Assembly (NCBI RefSeq): GCF_018617395.1
Contig: NZ_JACSKC010000001.1
Coordinates: 248,001-312,000 of the forward strand
Length of the DNA: 64,000 bases
Direction: 5' to 3'
DNA from: Exiguobacterium sp. s48
GTDB taxonomy: Bacteria > Bacillota > Bacilli > Exiguobacteriales > Exiguobacteriaceae
This document shows, piece after piece, positions 38,785 to 48,534 of the stretch. Position 1 is the stretch's first letter, and every line of letters begins with the position of its first letter. Both the position numbers and the translations under genes were made by a program. A model generated the notes under the pieces. That model was not told the DNA's origin. It saw only the letters and a program-made list of their open reading frames with translations, and did not search any database.

Positions 38785-39825
38785 ATGAAAGCTGTACAAG
38801 TCGTAGGATATGGGGATGTCGATCAACTCCAAGTCGTCGATATCCCAAAACCGACACTAAAAGCGGGAGAAGTGCTGATCAAGGTACGCGCCTGCGCGAT
38901 TAACAATACAGAAATTTGGATGCGAGAAGGGGCGTATGGAACTGGCGAGAAGTCAGGTTGGCGTCCGGAAGGCGTCCAGTTCCCACGCATTCCCGGTTCA
39001 GACATCACAGGTGAGGTCGTCGAGCTCGGAGATGGGGTCGACCAAGGAATGATGGGTCGACATGTCGTCTTGTTCCCGTTCACTTCGAGCGGACCTGAGC
39101 GGAAAGAACATTTGTCGGACGATATGTCCTTTATTGGATCAGAGTATGACGGAGGGTATGCAGAATATGTCGCCTGGCCGGCTGACCTTTGTTTTGATAT
39201 GCCACTTGATGATTTCGTCGAAAGTGCGGTCTTTTCCGTGAGCGGGCTCACAGCGTGGCATATGAACGAACAGTTACACATTCGTTCCGGTGAGACGATT
39301 GTCGTCACGGGTGCGAGCGGTGGGGTCGGCTCACTCAACGTTCAAATTGCGGCGAACGTTTTTGGTGCGAAGGTGTTCGCCATCGTCGGTGATTTGAAAA
39401 ATGAGCAAGCGTTGAAAGCGTTCGGGGCGACCGAAGTGTTCTCTTATCGTTCTGAGACGCTCGCTGATGACATCATCGCTGCAAATGGTGGACCGGTCGA
39501 TGCGGTGCTTGATGTCGTTGGGGATGCATTGTTTGATGTGTCTCTTCAAGTCTTGAAGAAGGGTGGGAAGTTCTGTATATCCGGTTCTGCTGGAGGACAG
39601 ACGACCCATCTCGATTTTCGGACACTCTATTTGAAGCATATCGCCATGTACGGGTCTGTGCTCGGGACTCGACATGAGTTCGCGGAGATGTTGCGGTCGA
39701 TCGCAGATGGGAAGCTCAAACCGGTCATTGACCGGACCTTCACGCTCGAAGAGGCTCGTGAGGCGCAGACGTATTTTAAACAATCGGGCAAGTTCGGAAA
39801 GATTGTCCTGATTCCGAACACATAA
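38785..39825 (+). CDS. MDR-family NAD(P)H oxidoreductase, quinone reductase-like
   Basis: A 346-residue medium-chain dehydrogenase/reductase. The N-terminal GroES-like part reads VVDIPKPTLKAGEVLIKVRA and then CAINNTEIWMREG. The Rossmann motif TGASGGVGSLNVQIAANVFG is near residue 172. The catalytic zinc cysteine of alcohol dehydrogenases is replaced by the CAINNTE pattern of quinone/enoyl reductases, so a zinc-free reductase is more likely. The frame opens at 38737, but the ATG at 38785 has AAGGAGGAAG. Substrate unknown. Confidence 0.85.
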   Translation: MKAVQVVGYGDVDQLQVVDIPKPTLKAGEVLIKVRACAINNTEIWMREGAYGTGEKSGWRPEGVQFPRIPGSDITGEVVELGDGVDQGMMGRHVVLFPFTSSGPERKEHLSDDMSFIGSEYDGGYAEYVAWPADLCFDMPLDDFVESAVFSVSGLTAWHMNEQLHIRSGETIVVTGASGGVGSLNVQIAANVFGAKVFAIVGDLKNEQALKAFGATEVFSYRSETLADDIIAANGGPVDAVLDVVGDALFDVSLQVLKKGGKFCISGSAGGQTTHLDFRTLYLKHIAMYGSVLGTRHEFAEMLRSIADGKLKPVIDRTFTLEEAREAQTYFKQSGKFGKIVLIPNT

Positions 39826-39854
39826 AAAGAGAGGGGAGCAATCCCTCTCTTTTT
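39824..39854. terminator. Bidirectional terminator between convergent genes
   Basis: AAAAAGAGAGGG (39824-39835) pairs with CCCTCTCTTTTT (39843-39854). It overlaps both adjacent stop codons. Confidence 0.9.
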
Positions 39855-40507
39855 CATGCGAATTTTACTTTGAGACGATCGACGTAGGCGATAAACAGAC
39901 GGAATCGCTCTAACCAGAACTGGAAGAATGGACCGATGAGGAAGATCGACAAGACGGTACCGAAGAAAAGTGGTCCTCCGAGTGCCCAACCGATGAGGCA
40001 AGCAGTCAGTTCCATCCATGTCCGCATGGCACGGACAGACGTGTTGAAACGATCTGCTAAGGCGAGCGTCAATCCGTCGCGTGGACCAGCCCCGTATCCG
40101 ACAGCAACATATAGCCCGGCCCCCATTCCCATGACAAATATACCGAACGTGAGCCAAATGATATTCACCATCATCCCTTCAAAAACAGGGAGCCATTGCT
40201 CGTTTAAAATCAAGTTCATAAATACCCCGACAAACACCGCGTTGACGAGCGTGCCGAACTGAGGACGGACGCGGTCGAGTATGTATTTGAATAGGACGAG
40301 TAGAAGTCCGACGCATAGGATGACCGTTCCGATTGAAATCGGGAGATGGTGGGCAATCCCGATATGGAGGACGTCCCACGTGGACACACCGAGATCTGCT
40401 GTAATCATGATGGATGACCCAAGTGCGAGTAAGAACAACCCGGTCATGAAAAGACCCCATTTGAAGAGAATACGTAAAAAGTGGATGGATCGAACGTGCA
40501 CGAACAT
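39854..40507 (-). CDS. YczE/YitT-type integral membrane protein
   Basis: A 217-residue protein with about five or six helices. The segments LGSSIMITADLGVSTWDVLHIGI and YVAVGYGAGPRDGLTLALADRF (split across about residues 30-52 and 132-153) are typical of the YczE family. In B. subtilis YczE assists lipopeptide synthesis, but no such cluster is present here and the role is open. Monocistronic. Confidence 0.8.
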   Translation of the reverse strand: MFVHVRSIHFLRILFKWGLFMTGLFLLALGSSIMITADLGVSTWDVLHIGIAHHLPISIGTVILCVGLLLVLFKYILDRVRPQFGTLVNAVFVGVFMNLILNEQWLPVFEGMMVNIIWLTFGIFVMGMGAGLYVAVGYGAGPRDGLTLALADRFNTSVRAMRTWMELTACLIGWALGGPLFFGTVLSIFLIGPFFQFWLERFRLFIAYVDRLKVKFA

Positions 40508-40563
40508 CGCCTCGTTTCAAAAGAATGATTGATTTATCTTAGCATAGGCGATGGAAAAACATG

Positions 40564-40594
40564 AAAAAAACGTCTCAGCTTGTTGGCTGAGACG
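40564..40594 (-). terminator. Terminator of the 36-residue peptide gene (minus strand)
   Basis: CGTCTCAGC (40571-40579) pairs with GCTGAGACG (40586-40594). Seven A residues on the + strand (40564-40570) form the T tail. Confidence 0.9.
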
Positions 40595-40600
40595 CTGGAT

Positions 40601-40711
40601 TTATTTCTTAGGTGATTTCTTTGCTTTGTTCTTTTTATAGTAATCGTAGACGAACGGTGCGACCGCCGTCGCGATTTTGATTAATGTTCCCATTTTGCCT
40701 TTCTTAGCCAT
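40601..40711 (-). CDS. Basic 36-residue peptide gene
   Basis: The reading frame encodes MAKKGKMGTLIKIATAVAPF followed by a tyrosine pair and a lysine-rich tail ending SPKK. A short hydrophobic or amphipathic stretch (about 9-24) sits between basic ends. Its own AAAGGGG ribosome site 8 bases upstream, a promoter-like sequence at 40740-40767 and a strong terminator just past the stop argue that it is real. Function unknown; a membrane-associated or nucleic-acid-binding peptide is possible. Confidence 0.7.
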   Translation of the reverse strand: MAKKGKMGTLIKIATAVAPFVYDYYKKNKAKKSPKK

Positions 40712-40739
40712 AATGTTGCACCCCTTTCTCTTCTAAAAC

Positions 40740-40767
40740 AATATATTCCACACAATTTGATTTTAAA
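40740..40767 (-). promoter_or_regulatory. Possible promoter of the 36-residue peptide gene
   Basis: On the minus strand TTTAAA (40762-40767), 16 bp, TATATT (40740-40745). Confidence 0.45.
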
Positions 40768-40843
40768 AACATATCTCGAGCACATTCCAACCTCATGAAT
40801 GGAATCATAACGCATCATACTAAGGAGTGGAGGAGGTCTATTC

Positions 40844-42058
40844 ATGAAGACAATCATTTGGTACCAAAACGATTTACGTGTCGACGATCATTTGCCGCTT
40901 GAGGAAGCACTTCGCCATGACGACCCGATTGAAGGTCATTTTTTCATCAGTCCGAATCAGTTCATTGAAAATCGTTATGGTGTCATTCCGCTCGGGAACG
41001 AACGACTCCATTTCCTGAAAGAATCATTAGAGGATGTGGCCGGTTCACTCGATGCGCTCGGAATCCCATTTCACGTGCATGTCGGTCATCCGCTCGAGAC
41101 GCTCGAACCGACAGATCGTCTCTTGTTTCAACGGGCCATCGGATACAATGAGCGCCGACGTGAAGAGGAGGTAATGAAAAAGTGGAAGGGGGAGTACAAA
41201 ACGTTTGAAGGCTTCACATTATTTGATGAAGAATACATCCCGTTCGAGAAGATGCCGTTTCTCTTCACAGAGTTCCGAAAAGCGGTCGAATATGATGTCC
41301 GTCCTCGCGAACTGATCTCCCGGAAGGCGACGGCTGCCACGCGCGAGGTGCCGTTTTCGTTTCCGATTCAAGAAGTTGAGAAAGATCCAAGGACAGCATT
41401 TCCATTTAAAGGTGGCGAACTGGCAGCGAAGCGTCGATTAAATGACTATTTGTCCGTGCCGATTCGAACGTATAAGGAGACGAGAAATGGGTTTGGGGTC
41501 GATGACTCGACGAAGCTATCTGCGTATTTAGCGAACGGATCATTATCGCCACGACGGATATTTTTTGAACTTGAAGCGCATGAACGTACACATGGGGTGA
41601 ACGAATCGACTTATTGGCTCTACTTTGAACTACTATGGCGTGAATTTTTCCAATGGGTCGCGCTCGTACAAGGGAAAAAACTGTTTCGGTCACAAGGCAT
41701 CCGCTCGAAACGAAAAGACTGGCGAGTCGATCCGGATGTCGTAGAAACATGGCGACGAGGAGAGACGGGCGTCGATTTCGTCGATGCGTTCATGCGTGAA
41801 CTGAATGCGACGGGATGGATGTCCAATCGGGGACGACAAATCGTTGCCAATTATTTCGCCAAAGAGTTAGAGCAAGACTGGCGCTACGGGGCTGCCTACT
41901 TTGAATCAAAATTGATCGATTACGACGTGGCGAGCAATTGGGGGAATTGGGCGTACCAAGCGGGTGTCGGAAACGACTCAAGGGACCGCCGTTTCAACAT
42001 CGAGCGTCAACAGTTCACGTATGATCCGGACCGTGCGTTTCGTAACAAATGGTTGTGA
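40844..42058 (+). CDS. Cryptochrome DASH / photolyase family protein
   Basis: A 404-residue flavoprotein of the photolyase/cryptochrome family. The N-terminal antenna domain begins KTIIWYQNDLRVDDHLPLEE. The FAD-binding half has YWLYFELLWREFFQW, LNATGWMSNRGRQIVANY and DYDVASNWGNWAYQAGVGND, patterns strongest in the DASH subgroup, whose members repair pyrimidine dimers in single-stranded or looped DNA. It is somewhat shorter than typical DASH proteins. GGAGGAGGT precedes the ATG. The 6S RNA gene follows. Confidence 0.85.
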   Translation: MKTIIWYQNDLRVDDHLPLEEALRHDDPIEGHFFISPNQFIENRYGVIPLGNERLHFLKESLEDVAGSLDALGIPFHVHVGHPLETLEPTDRLLFQRAIGYNERRREEEVMKKWKGEYKTFEGFTLFDEEYIPFEKMPFLFTEFRKAVEYDVRPRELISRKATAATREVPFSFPIQEVEKDPRTAFPFKGGELAAKRRLNDYLSVPIRTYKETRNGFGVDDSTKLSAYLANGSLSPRRIFFELEAHERTHGVNESTYWLYFELLWREFFQWVALVQGKKLFRSQGIRSKRKDWRVDPDVVETWRRGETGVDFVDAFMRELNATGWMSNRGRQIVANYFAKELEQDWRYGAAYFESKLIDYDVASNWGNWAYQAGVGNDSRDRRFNIERQQFTYDPDRAFRNKWL

Positions 42059-42089
42059 CCAAACTGTCACGAGAAGTCGGCGTTTCTCA

Positions 42090-42118
42090 TTGACTTCTTT
42101 TTACAGAAGCGCTATAGT
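42090..42118 (+). promoter_or_regulatory. Sigma-A promoter of 6S RNA
   Basis: TTGACT (42090-42095), 17 bp, TATAGT (42113-42118). Confidence 0.8.
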
Positions 42119-42124
42119 TAAATC

Positions 42125-42330
42125 AACAGATGGGATACCTGAGGTGTACGAGAGCCGCCTTCGTTATTTTGAGCCAACACTTTGAATACGGGAGACCGAA
42201 CTGCTAACCAGATCAACTGCCTCATCACGTGCAGGAGGACTTGTGAAGGAAACGCTAGGTCACCCACCTGCATACGCAGGTTCAAAAGCAGGGCATCGTC
42301 ACGGCACTCCGGGCCCCATCGATTTTTTTT
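42125..42330 (+). ncRNA. ssrS: 6S RNA
   Basis: Binds the housekeeping RNA polymerase holoenzyme and reduces its activity when growth slows. The roughly 200-base transcript has closing-stem complementarity (GATGGG near 42130 with CCCATC at 42315-42320). It shows 6S-like blocks ACCTGAGGTGTACGAGAGCC and TTTGAGCCAACACTTTGAAT and a T-rich end. The position directly before tcdA matches B. subtilis bsrA (next to yrvM). The 5' end is placed 7 bases after the -10 box. Confidence 0.85.
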
Positions 42331-42335
42331 AAAAT

Positions 42336-42358
42336 ACGTCGCGAGACGTCTTTTTTTT
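42336..42358 (+). terminator. Second terminator after 6S RNA
   Basis: ACGTC-GCGA-GACGT followed by CTTTTTTTT. Confidence 0.75.
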
Positions 42359-42414
42359 GAATATAATTCCGAGTAAAATAGTATGAGAAAATAGGATTAG
42401 TTGGAGGAAGAAAT

Positions 42415-43182
42415 ATGTTACACCAGTTTTCACGTAATGAATTGGCCATCGGTTCAGAAGGTCTTGATGCATTAAAGAATAAAACGGTCGCAATTTTAGG
42501 AGTCGGTGGCGTCGGATCGTTCGCCGCAGAGGCACTTGCCCGTAGCGGCGTCGGACGCATCGTCCTCGTCGATAAAGACGACATCGACATCACGAACGTC
42601 AACCGTCAGATCCATGCACTGTTGTCGACGGTCGGTCAACCGAAAGTCGAAGCGATGGGCAAGCGTCTCCTCGACATCAACCCGGACTTAGACCTCGTCC
42701 AATTGAAAATGTTTTATACAGAAGAGACATACGAAGAGTTCTTCGCACAAAACATCGACTACGTCATCGATGCATCAGACACGATCATTTATAAGATTCA
42801 TTTAATCGTAGAGTGTAAGCGTCGCGGTATCCCGGTCATCTCGAGTATGGGGATGGCGAACAAAATGGACCCGACACGTATTAAAGTCGTCGACATTAAG
42901 GATACGTCATATGATCCAATCGCGAAGATGGTCCGTACCCGTCTACGTAAAGAAAAAATCTACAAAGGCGTCCCCGTCGTCTTCTCGGATGAGTCTCCGA
43001 TTGTTACACGCGAAGACGTGAATGAAGTCGTCGGGAAGAAAGACGCGCCGATCCGCAAAGCGAAGATGCCACCGAGCTCGAACGCGTTCGTTCCATCGGT
43101 TGCAGGGCTTGTCGCTGCCGGCTATGTCATTAACGACTTGCTTGAAAAAGCTGGCGTCGAAATCAATCGCATCCAAAAATAA
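42415..43182 (+). CDS. tcdA: tRNA threonylcarbamoyladenosine dehydratase TcdA
   Basis: An E1-like ATP-dependent enzyme that cyclises t6A37 of tRNA to ct6A. The 255 residues begin HQFSRNELAIGSEGLDAL. The ATP-binding region is VAILGVGGVGSFAAEALARS, followed by RIVLVDKDDIDITNVNRQIH. SSMGMANKMDPTRIKV is also typical. It equals B. subtilis YrvM. GGAGGAAG supports the ATG. Confidence 0.93.
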   Translation: MLHQFSRNELAIGSEGLDALKNKTVAILGVGGVGSFAAEALARSGVGRIVLVDKDDIDITNVNRQIHALLSTVGQPKVEAMGKRLLDINPDLDLVQLKMFYTEETYEEFFAQNIDYVIDASDTIIYKIHLIVECKRRGIPVISSMGMANKMDPTRIKVVDIKDTSYDPIAKMVRTRLRKEKIYKGVPVVFSDESPIVTREDVNEVVGKKDAPIRKAKMPPSSNAFVPSVAGLVAAGYVINDLLEKAGVEINRIQK

Positions 43183-43216
43183 AACGACGCGGGCTCATTT
43201 CGAGTCGCGTCGTTTT
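43181..43216. terminator. Bidirectional terminator between tcdA and rarA
   Basis: AAAACGACGCG (43181-43191) pairs with CGCGTCGTTTT (43206-43216). It overlaps both stop regions. Confidence 0.9.
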
Positions 43217-44511
43217 TCCCAATAGTCGAGCCGCTTTTGAATTTGTTGCTCAAATCCACGTGGCGTCGGTTTATAGTAATTTGGTCGTTTTCTAGCCAAA
43301 TTCTCTGGCCAGTAGTTTTGAGGAACGAACCCGTCTTTTTCGTCATGTGGATATTTGTATCCGACCCCGTTTCCAAGTTCACGTGCTCCTGGACTATGGG
43401 CGTCACGCAGGTGTACGGGTACAGGTCCACCCTCAACTGTCCGGACGTGATGGAGCGCCTTGTCAATCGCGGTGATAACCGCGTTCGATTTCGGTGCGGT
43501 CGCCAAATAGAGAACAGCTTCTGCGATCGGGATGCGGGCTTCCGGGAAACCGATATATTCGCTCGCACGAGCCGCCGCATCGACGATGAGTAGCGCGTTC
43601 GGATCGCTCATTCCGATATCTTCGGCGGCATGGACGTAAAGGCGACGCATGATGAAGCGTGGCGATTCGCCAGCCTCGATCATGACGGCGAGCCAGTAAA
43701 GCGCCGCATCCGGGTCAGACCCACGAATCGATTTGATGAACGCCGAGATGACGTCATAGTGTCGGTCACCCGTCTTATCGTATTTGATCGACTTCTGTTG
43801 AATCGACTCTTCCGCTACCTCAAGTGTGATGTGAATCTGTCCTTCCATTTCTGGCGTGGTCAAGACGGCGAGTTCGAGTGCGTTCAATAGGACACGGTAG
43901 TCACCATCCGCCATTTTGATATAATGGTCTGCAGCAGCTTCATCCATCTTGACGGGATAATTTCCGAGACCACGTGAGTCGTGTAGCGCCCGCTCAAGGA
44001 CGATACGTAACTCCTCAGCACCTGGTGGCTCAAGTCGAAATACGGTCGCCCGTGATAAGAGAGCGGCGTTCACTTCAAAACTCGGGTTTTCGGTCGTCGC
44101 TCCGATGAGGACGAGCTTGCCGGACTCAAGGGCCGGGAGGAGCGCATCCTGCTGGAGCTTATTGAACCGGTGAATCTCATCTAAAAAGAGAATCGTCCGT
44201 TCGTCCTCATAATCATACCGGGACTCCGCTTCACGAATGACGTTCCGCAATTCATCGAGTTTGGCCGTGACGGCGTTCAATTGGACGAATGTCGCTTTCG
44301 TGTAATTCGAAATGACACGGGCGAGTGTCGTCTTCCCGGTGCCCGGTGGACCATATAAGATAATCGTACCGAGTCGGTCGGCTTCGATGGCACGGCGAAG
44401 CAGCTTGCCCTCGCCGATGATATGGCGCTGACCGATGACGTCATCTAACGTTTCGGGGCGCATGCGGTTGGCGAGCGGTCCGCCATTCGATTGATGAAAC
44501 AAATCAGGCAT
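43195..44511 (-). CDS. rarA: Replication-associated recombination protein RarA (MgsA)
   Basis: An AAA+ ATPase acting at stalled replication forks. The 438 residues contain [20 protein letters not shown], Walker [18 protein letters not shown] near residue 54, Walker [21 protein letters not shown] near 106, and sensor [11 protein letters not shown]. The C-terminal part includes [20 protein letters not shown] and [16 protein letters not shown]. It is divergent from cymR. A LexA-box-like sequence lies 20-33 bases upstream of its start. Confidence 0.96.
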   Translation of the reverse strand: MPDLFHQSNGGPLANRMRPETLDDVIGQRHIIGEGKLLRRAIEADRLGTIILYGPPGTGKTTLARVISNYTKATFVQLNAVTAKLDELRNVIREAESRYDYEDERTILFLDEIHRFNKLQQDALLPALESGKLVLIGATTENPSFEVNAALLSRATVFRLEPPGAEELRIVLERALHDSRGLGNYPVKMDEAAADHYIKMADGDYRVLLNALELAVLTTPEMEGQIHITLEVAEESIQQKSIKYDKTGDRHYDVISAFIKSIRGSDPDAALYWLAVMIEAGESPRFIMRRLYVHAAEDIGMSDPNALLIVDAAARASEYIGFPEARIPIAEAVLYLATAPKSNAVITAIDKALHHVRTVEGGPVPVHLRDAHSPGARELGNGVGYKYPHDEKDGFVPQNYWPENLARKRPNYYKPTPRGFEQQIQKRLDYWEKRRDSK

Positions 44512-44526
44512 ACGTAACCATTCCTT

Positions 44527-44555
44527 TCGACAAACGTTTGTTCGATTAGTATAAC
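44527..44555 (+). promoter_or_regulatory. Probable promoter of cymR
   Basis: TCGACA (44527-44532), 17 bp, TATAAC (44550-44555). The spacer holds the dyad described in the next entry. Confidence 0.6.
44530..44544. promoter_or_regulatory. Palindromic operator candidate, LexA-box-like, between rarA and cymR
   Basis: ACAAACGTTTGT (44530-44541) is a perfect 12-bp palindrome. On the minus strand CGAACAAACGTTTG (44531-44544) matches the Bacillus LexA box CGAACRNRYGTTYC in 13 of 14 positions. It lies inside the cymR promoter spacer and just upstream of rarA. Confidence 0.5.
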
Positions 44556-44571
44556 AGAAGGAGACTTGAAG

Positions 44572-44979
44572 ATGAAAATATCTACAAAGGGCCGCTATGG
44601 CTTAACGATCATGATTGCATTGGCGCGTGAGACAGACAACAAGCCGCTCAGCTTAAAGAAGATTGCGGCACGCCATGAGTTGCCGGAGCATTATTTGGAG
44701 CAGTTGATCGGCCCTCTCCGTAATGGGGGACTCGTCAAGAGTGTACGCGGTGCGTACGGCGGCTATCAGCTCGTCAAACCGGCAGAAGATGTGACGGCGG
44801 GTGAAATCATTCGGTTGCTCGAGGGACCTTTAGCCATCGTCGAAGATTCTGAAGCAGATGATGCGGTGAAACGAAAGCTATGGGATAAAATCAAAGATGC
44901 CATCGATACCGTCCTTGACGAAACGACACTTGCGGATCTCGCTGAAGAAGAGTCAGATGGCTACATGTTTTATATTTAA
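44572..44979 (+). CDS. cymR: Cysteine metabolism repressor CymR (Rrf2 family)
   Basis: The master repressor of sulfur/cysteine genes in Bacillales, working with CysK as sensor. The 135 residues begin MKISTKGRYGLTIMIALARE and continue with HELPEHYLEQLIGPLRNGGL and VKSVRGAYGGYQL, close to B. subtilis CymR. The iron-binding cysteines of IscR are absent. A TTG two codons upstream is open, but ATG 44572 has AGAAGGAG at 7 bases. A desulfurase gene follows after 17 bases. Confidence 0.93.
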   Translation: MKISTKGRYGLTIMIALARETDNKPLSLKKIAARHELPEHYLEQLIGPLRNGGLVKSVRGAYGGYQLVKPAEDVTAGEIIRLLEGPLAIVEDSEADDAVKRKLWDKIKDAIDTVLDETTLADLAEEESDGYMFYI

Positions 44980-44996
44980 GAACGAGGTGACCTTAG

Positions 44997-46133
44997 ATGA
45001 ACTATTTTGATCACGCTGCGACGACGCCGATGCGACCGGAAGTCCTCGAAGCGATGACACCGTACTTTTTAGAAACATACGGGAACGCATCGAGCATCCA
45101 CGGAATCGGGCGTAACGCTCGGGCGGCACTCGATTCGTCTCGTCGCGTCCTTGCCAAATGGATTGGTGCTTCACCGAACGAAATCGTCTTCACATCAGGT
45201 GGGACGGAGTCGGATAACTATGCCTTATTCGGTGCGGCATATGCCCACAAAGAAAAGGGCACACACATCATCACGACAAAAGTCGAGCACCATGCCGTCC
45301 TTCATGCAATGGAACAGCTCGAGCGTGAAGGTTTCGACGTCACATATCTTGATGTCGATGTTTCAGGAGCGGTCGATATAGAAGCGTTCCGGGCCGCGTT
45401 ACGAGATGACACGATTCTCGTATCGATTATGTACGGAAACAATGAGGTCGGGACACGCCAGCCGATTCAAGAAATCGGGGAGTTGTTACAAGACCATCAG
45501 GCTCTCTTCCATACCGATGCGGTACAAGCGCTCGGTACAGAAGAAATTGATGTGAAGGCGATTCATGTCGATTTATTGTCGGCGTCCGCACATAAAGTGA
45601 ATGGACCAAAAGGTATCGGTTTTCTTTTCATGAAAACAGGTGTAAAATTAGCGTCACGTTCTTTTGGTGGACAACAAGAACGTAAACGTCGAGCCGGCAC
45701 GGAAAATGTTCCGGGTGCCGTCGGATTCCAAAAAGCAGCTGAACTCGTCATGACAGAGCGTGAAGACCGAGTGGCTCTCTATGAGTCGCTCGATCTCGCA
45801 CTGCGTCAACGCCTTGACGAACTAGGCGTCACTTATGAGGTGAACGGGTCAAATCGTTTACCTCACATCGTGAACTTATACCTTCCTGGAATTGACCTTG
45901 AACCCTTCCTCATCATGATGGATATGCGGGGCATGGCGATTTCAAGCGGAAGTGCCTGCACGGCAGGGTCGGTCGAACCGTCCCACGTATTGTCGGCGAT
46001 GTACGGGGATTCTGAGCGGACACGTCAGTCTGTTCGAATCAGTTTTGGCCACGGCAACTCGGTCGAGGACGCGAAACGGCTCGCGGAGCGACTTCAAGAA
46101 GTCGTCTCGACATTTATGAACGGAGTGAGATAG
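44997..46133 (+). CDS. iscS: Cysteine desulfurase (YrvO type)
   Basis: A PLP enzyme giving persulfide sulfur, in this place most probably to MnmA for 2-thiouridine in tRNA. The 378 residues have NYFDHAATTPMRPEVLEAM, IVFTSGGTESDNYAL, the lysine motif LLSASAHKVNGPKGIGFL near residue 200, and the active cysteine in ISSGSACTAGSVEPSHVL near 325. It is the second desulfurase in the window; the other sits in the NAD locus. The mnmA start directly abuts its stop. Confidence 0.95.
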   Translation: MNYFDHAATTPMRPEVLEAMTPYFLETYGNASSIHGIGRNARAALDSSRRVLAKWIGASPNEIVFTSGGTESDNYALFGAAYAHKEKGTHIITTKVEHHAVLHAMEQLEREGFDVTYLDVDVSGAVDIEAFRAALRDDTILVSIMYGNNEVGTRQPIQEIGELLQDHQALFHTDAVQALGTEEIDVKAIHVDLLSASAHKVNGPKGIGFLFMKTGVKLASRSFGGQQERKRRAGTENVPGAVGFQKAAELVMTEREDRVALYESLDLALRQRLDELGVTYEVNGSNRLPHIVNLYLPGIDLEPFLIMMDMRGMAISSGSACTAGSVEPSHVLSAMYGDSERTRQSVRISFGHGNSVEDAKRLAERLQEVVSTFMNGVR

Positions 46134-47255
<1,122 letters not shown>

Positions 47256-47265
47256 GGTGATTGAT

Positions 47266-47925
47266 ATGAACGCAAACGAACAAGGCATCCAAGCGATGCA
47301 GCAAGGTGAATTCGAACAGGCAGCCAAACATTTCAACGAGGCGATTGAAGCGAACCCGACGGACCCGACTGGTTTCGTCAACATGGGGACGTTGCTTCAG
47401 GCGATCAACGATTACGATCGTGCCGTCATCTTCTATGACAAAGCGATTGAACTCGATGGATCGTTCGGTGCCGCGCACTATGCGAAAGGTGCCCTTGCCT
47501 ATGAACTTGAGCAATTGGAGTCAGCAGAGGCGTCGCTTCGCCAAGCGCTTCTTTCAGGGATGGACGATGCCGATCTTCATTTCATGCTCGGTTTGACGTA
47601 CAAGGCGATGGGTGACTTCGTCCGCGCGATGCCACGCCTACGTGAAGCGAAGAAGCAATCGCCGGAAGACGTGGAAATCACGTTCCAATACGGACTTGCC
47701 CTCGCACAAAGTGAACAGCTCGAAGAGGCGGTCGTCGCGTTAGAAGAGACACTCGACCTCGATGCGAGTCATACGGATGCTCGTTACAACTTGGCAATCG
47801 CGTATGCTTTCTTGGGTGACCAGGAACGGACGTATTCCGAGCTACAACGCGTCCTTGAGATGCAACCAGACCATGAACTCGCACGTGACGCCATCGCGAA
47901 GATGGATGCACTGCTTGGAAACTGA
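47266..47925 (+). CDS. Tetratricopeptide-repeat protein (YrrB-like)
   Basis: A 219-residue soluble protein made of about six TPR units. Each has the spacing of residues such as NPTDPTGFVNMGTLLQAIND, GSFGAAHYAKGALAYELEQL and ASHTDARYNLAIAYAFLGDQ. TPR proteins bind other proteins; the B. subtilis counterpart yrrB has the same place between mnmA and recD2. The frame extends far upstream inside mnmA, but the ATG at 47266 follows GAGGTGATT. A strong terminator ends the cymR-iscS-mnmA-TPR group. Confidence 0.9.
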   Translation: MNANEQGIQAMQQGEFEQAAKHFNEAIEANPTDPTGFVNMGTLLQAINDYDRAVIFYDKAIELDGSFGAAHYAKGALAYELEQLESAEASLRQALLSGMDDADLHFMLGLTYKAMGDFVRAMPRLREAKKQSPEDVEITFQYGLALAQSEQLEEAVVALEETLDLDASHTDARYNLAIAYAFLGDQERTYSELQRVLEMQPDHELARDAIAKMDALLGN

Positions 47926-47940
47926 AACGTATGAAGACGA

Positions 47941-47974
47941 AAGTGCCATCGCAATAGAGCGATGGCACTTTTTT
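47941..47974 (+). terminator. Terminator after the TPR gene
   Basis: A 12-bp stem (AAGTGCCATCGC with GCGATGGCACTT), 6-base loop, T tail. A-rich flank allows use on both strands. Confidence 0.9.
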
Positions 47975-47985
47975 AGGGATCGAAA

Positions 47986-48534
47986 TCAAAGTTGTTTCGT
48001 CGTGATTTTAACGGGTTCTCCGGCAAACTCGCCGTATGCCTCGTCCATATTTTTCGTATACAGTTCGATGATGTTACGACTCGGGTCTTTAAAGTACGCC
48101 GAGCGTTCTTTTCCGTTCTTCGTCTCATCCTCGTCCCACGTCCGAAGTTTTACAGGGACATCCGTTTCATCTAGAATTTCGAGTGCCTGTTCAAACGACT
48201 CCATCGGAACGAAAAATGCGCAGTGAACATGGACGCCACCTTCATCGTAGAGCGTGTCCCATTCCGTCACGTCTTGTTTCCGGTTCGCATCCTCTTCTTC
48301 TGTGAAGTTCCGTTTTAACCAAAGCCCTAGTCGTGTATTACCTCCAATATAGAGCCACGTTGCCCACGGTTCGTTCGCCTGTTCTTGTGACTCGCTCGGT
48401 TCGGCATCGTCTCCGACCCATTGTTCGACGACAGGAAGACCTAATTTTCCATGCCAAAAGGCTACGGCTTCGTTCATGTCTGTCACTTCTAACACGAGTT
48501 CGCATAATCCGCTGACTGGAATTCGATTGCCCAT
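47986..48534 (-). CDS. VOC (glyoxalase/bleomycin-resistance) superfamily protein
   Basis: A 182-residue protein with a vicinal-oxygen-chelate fold: ELVLEVTDMNEAVAFWHGKL near the start, GVHVHCAFFVPMESFEQALE in the middle and AYFKDPSRNIIELYTKNMDE near the end. The last includes the DPxxNxIEL pattern with a metal-ligand glutamate. Substrate unknown. The frame reaches 6 codons further up to a TTG, but that lies in the AAGGAGGAA ribosome site itself, so the ATG at 48534 is chosen. It interrupts the order conserved with B. subtilis. Confidence 0.83.
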   Translation of the reverse strand: MGNRIPVSGLCELVLEVTDMNEAVAFWHGKLGLPVVEQWVGDDAEPSESQEQANEPWATWLYIGGNTRLGLWLKRNFTEEEDANRKQDVTEWDTLYDEGGVHVHCAFFVPMESFEQALEILDETDVPVKLRTWDEDETKNGKERSAYFKDPSRNIIELYTKNMDEAYGEFAGEPVKITTKQL

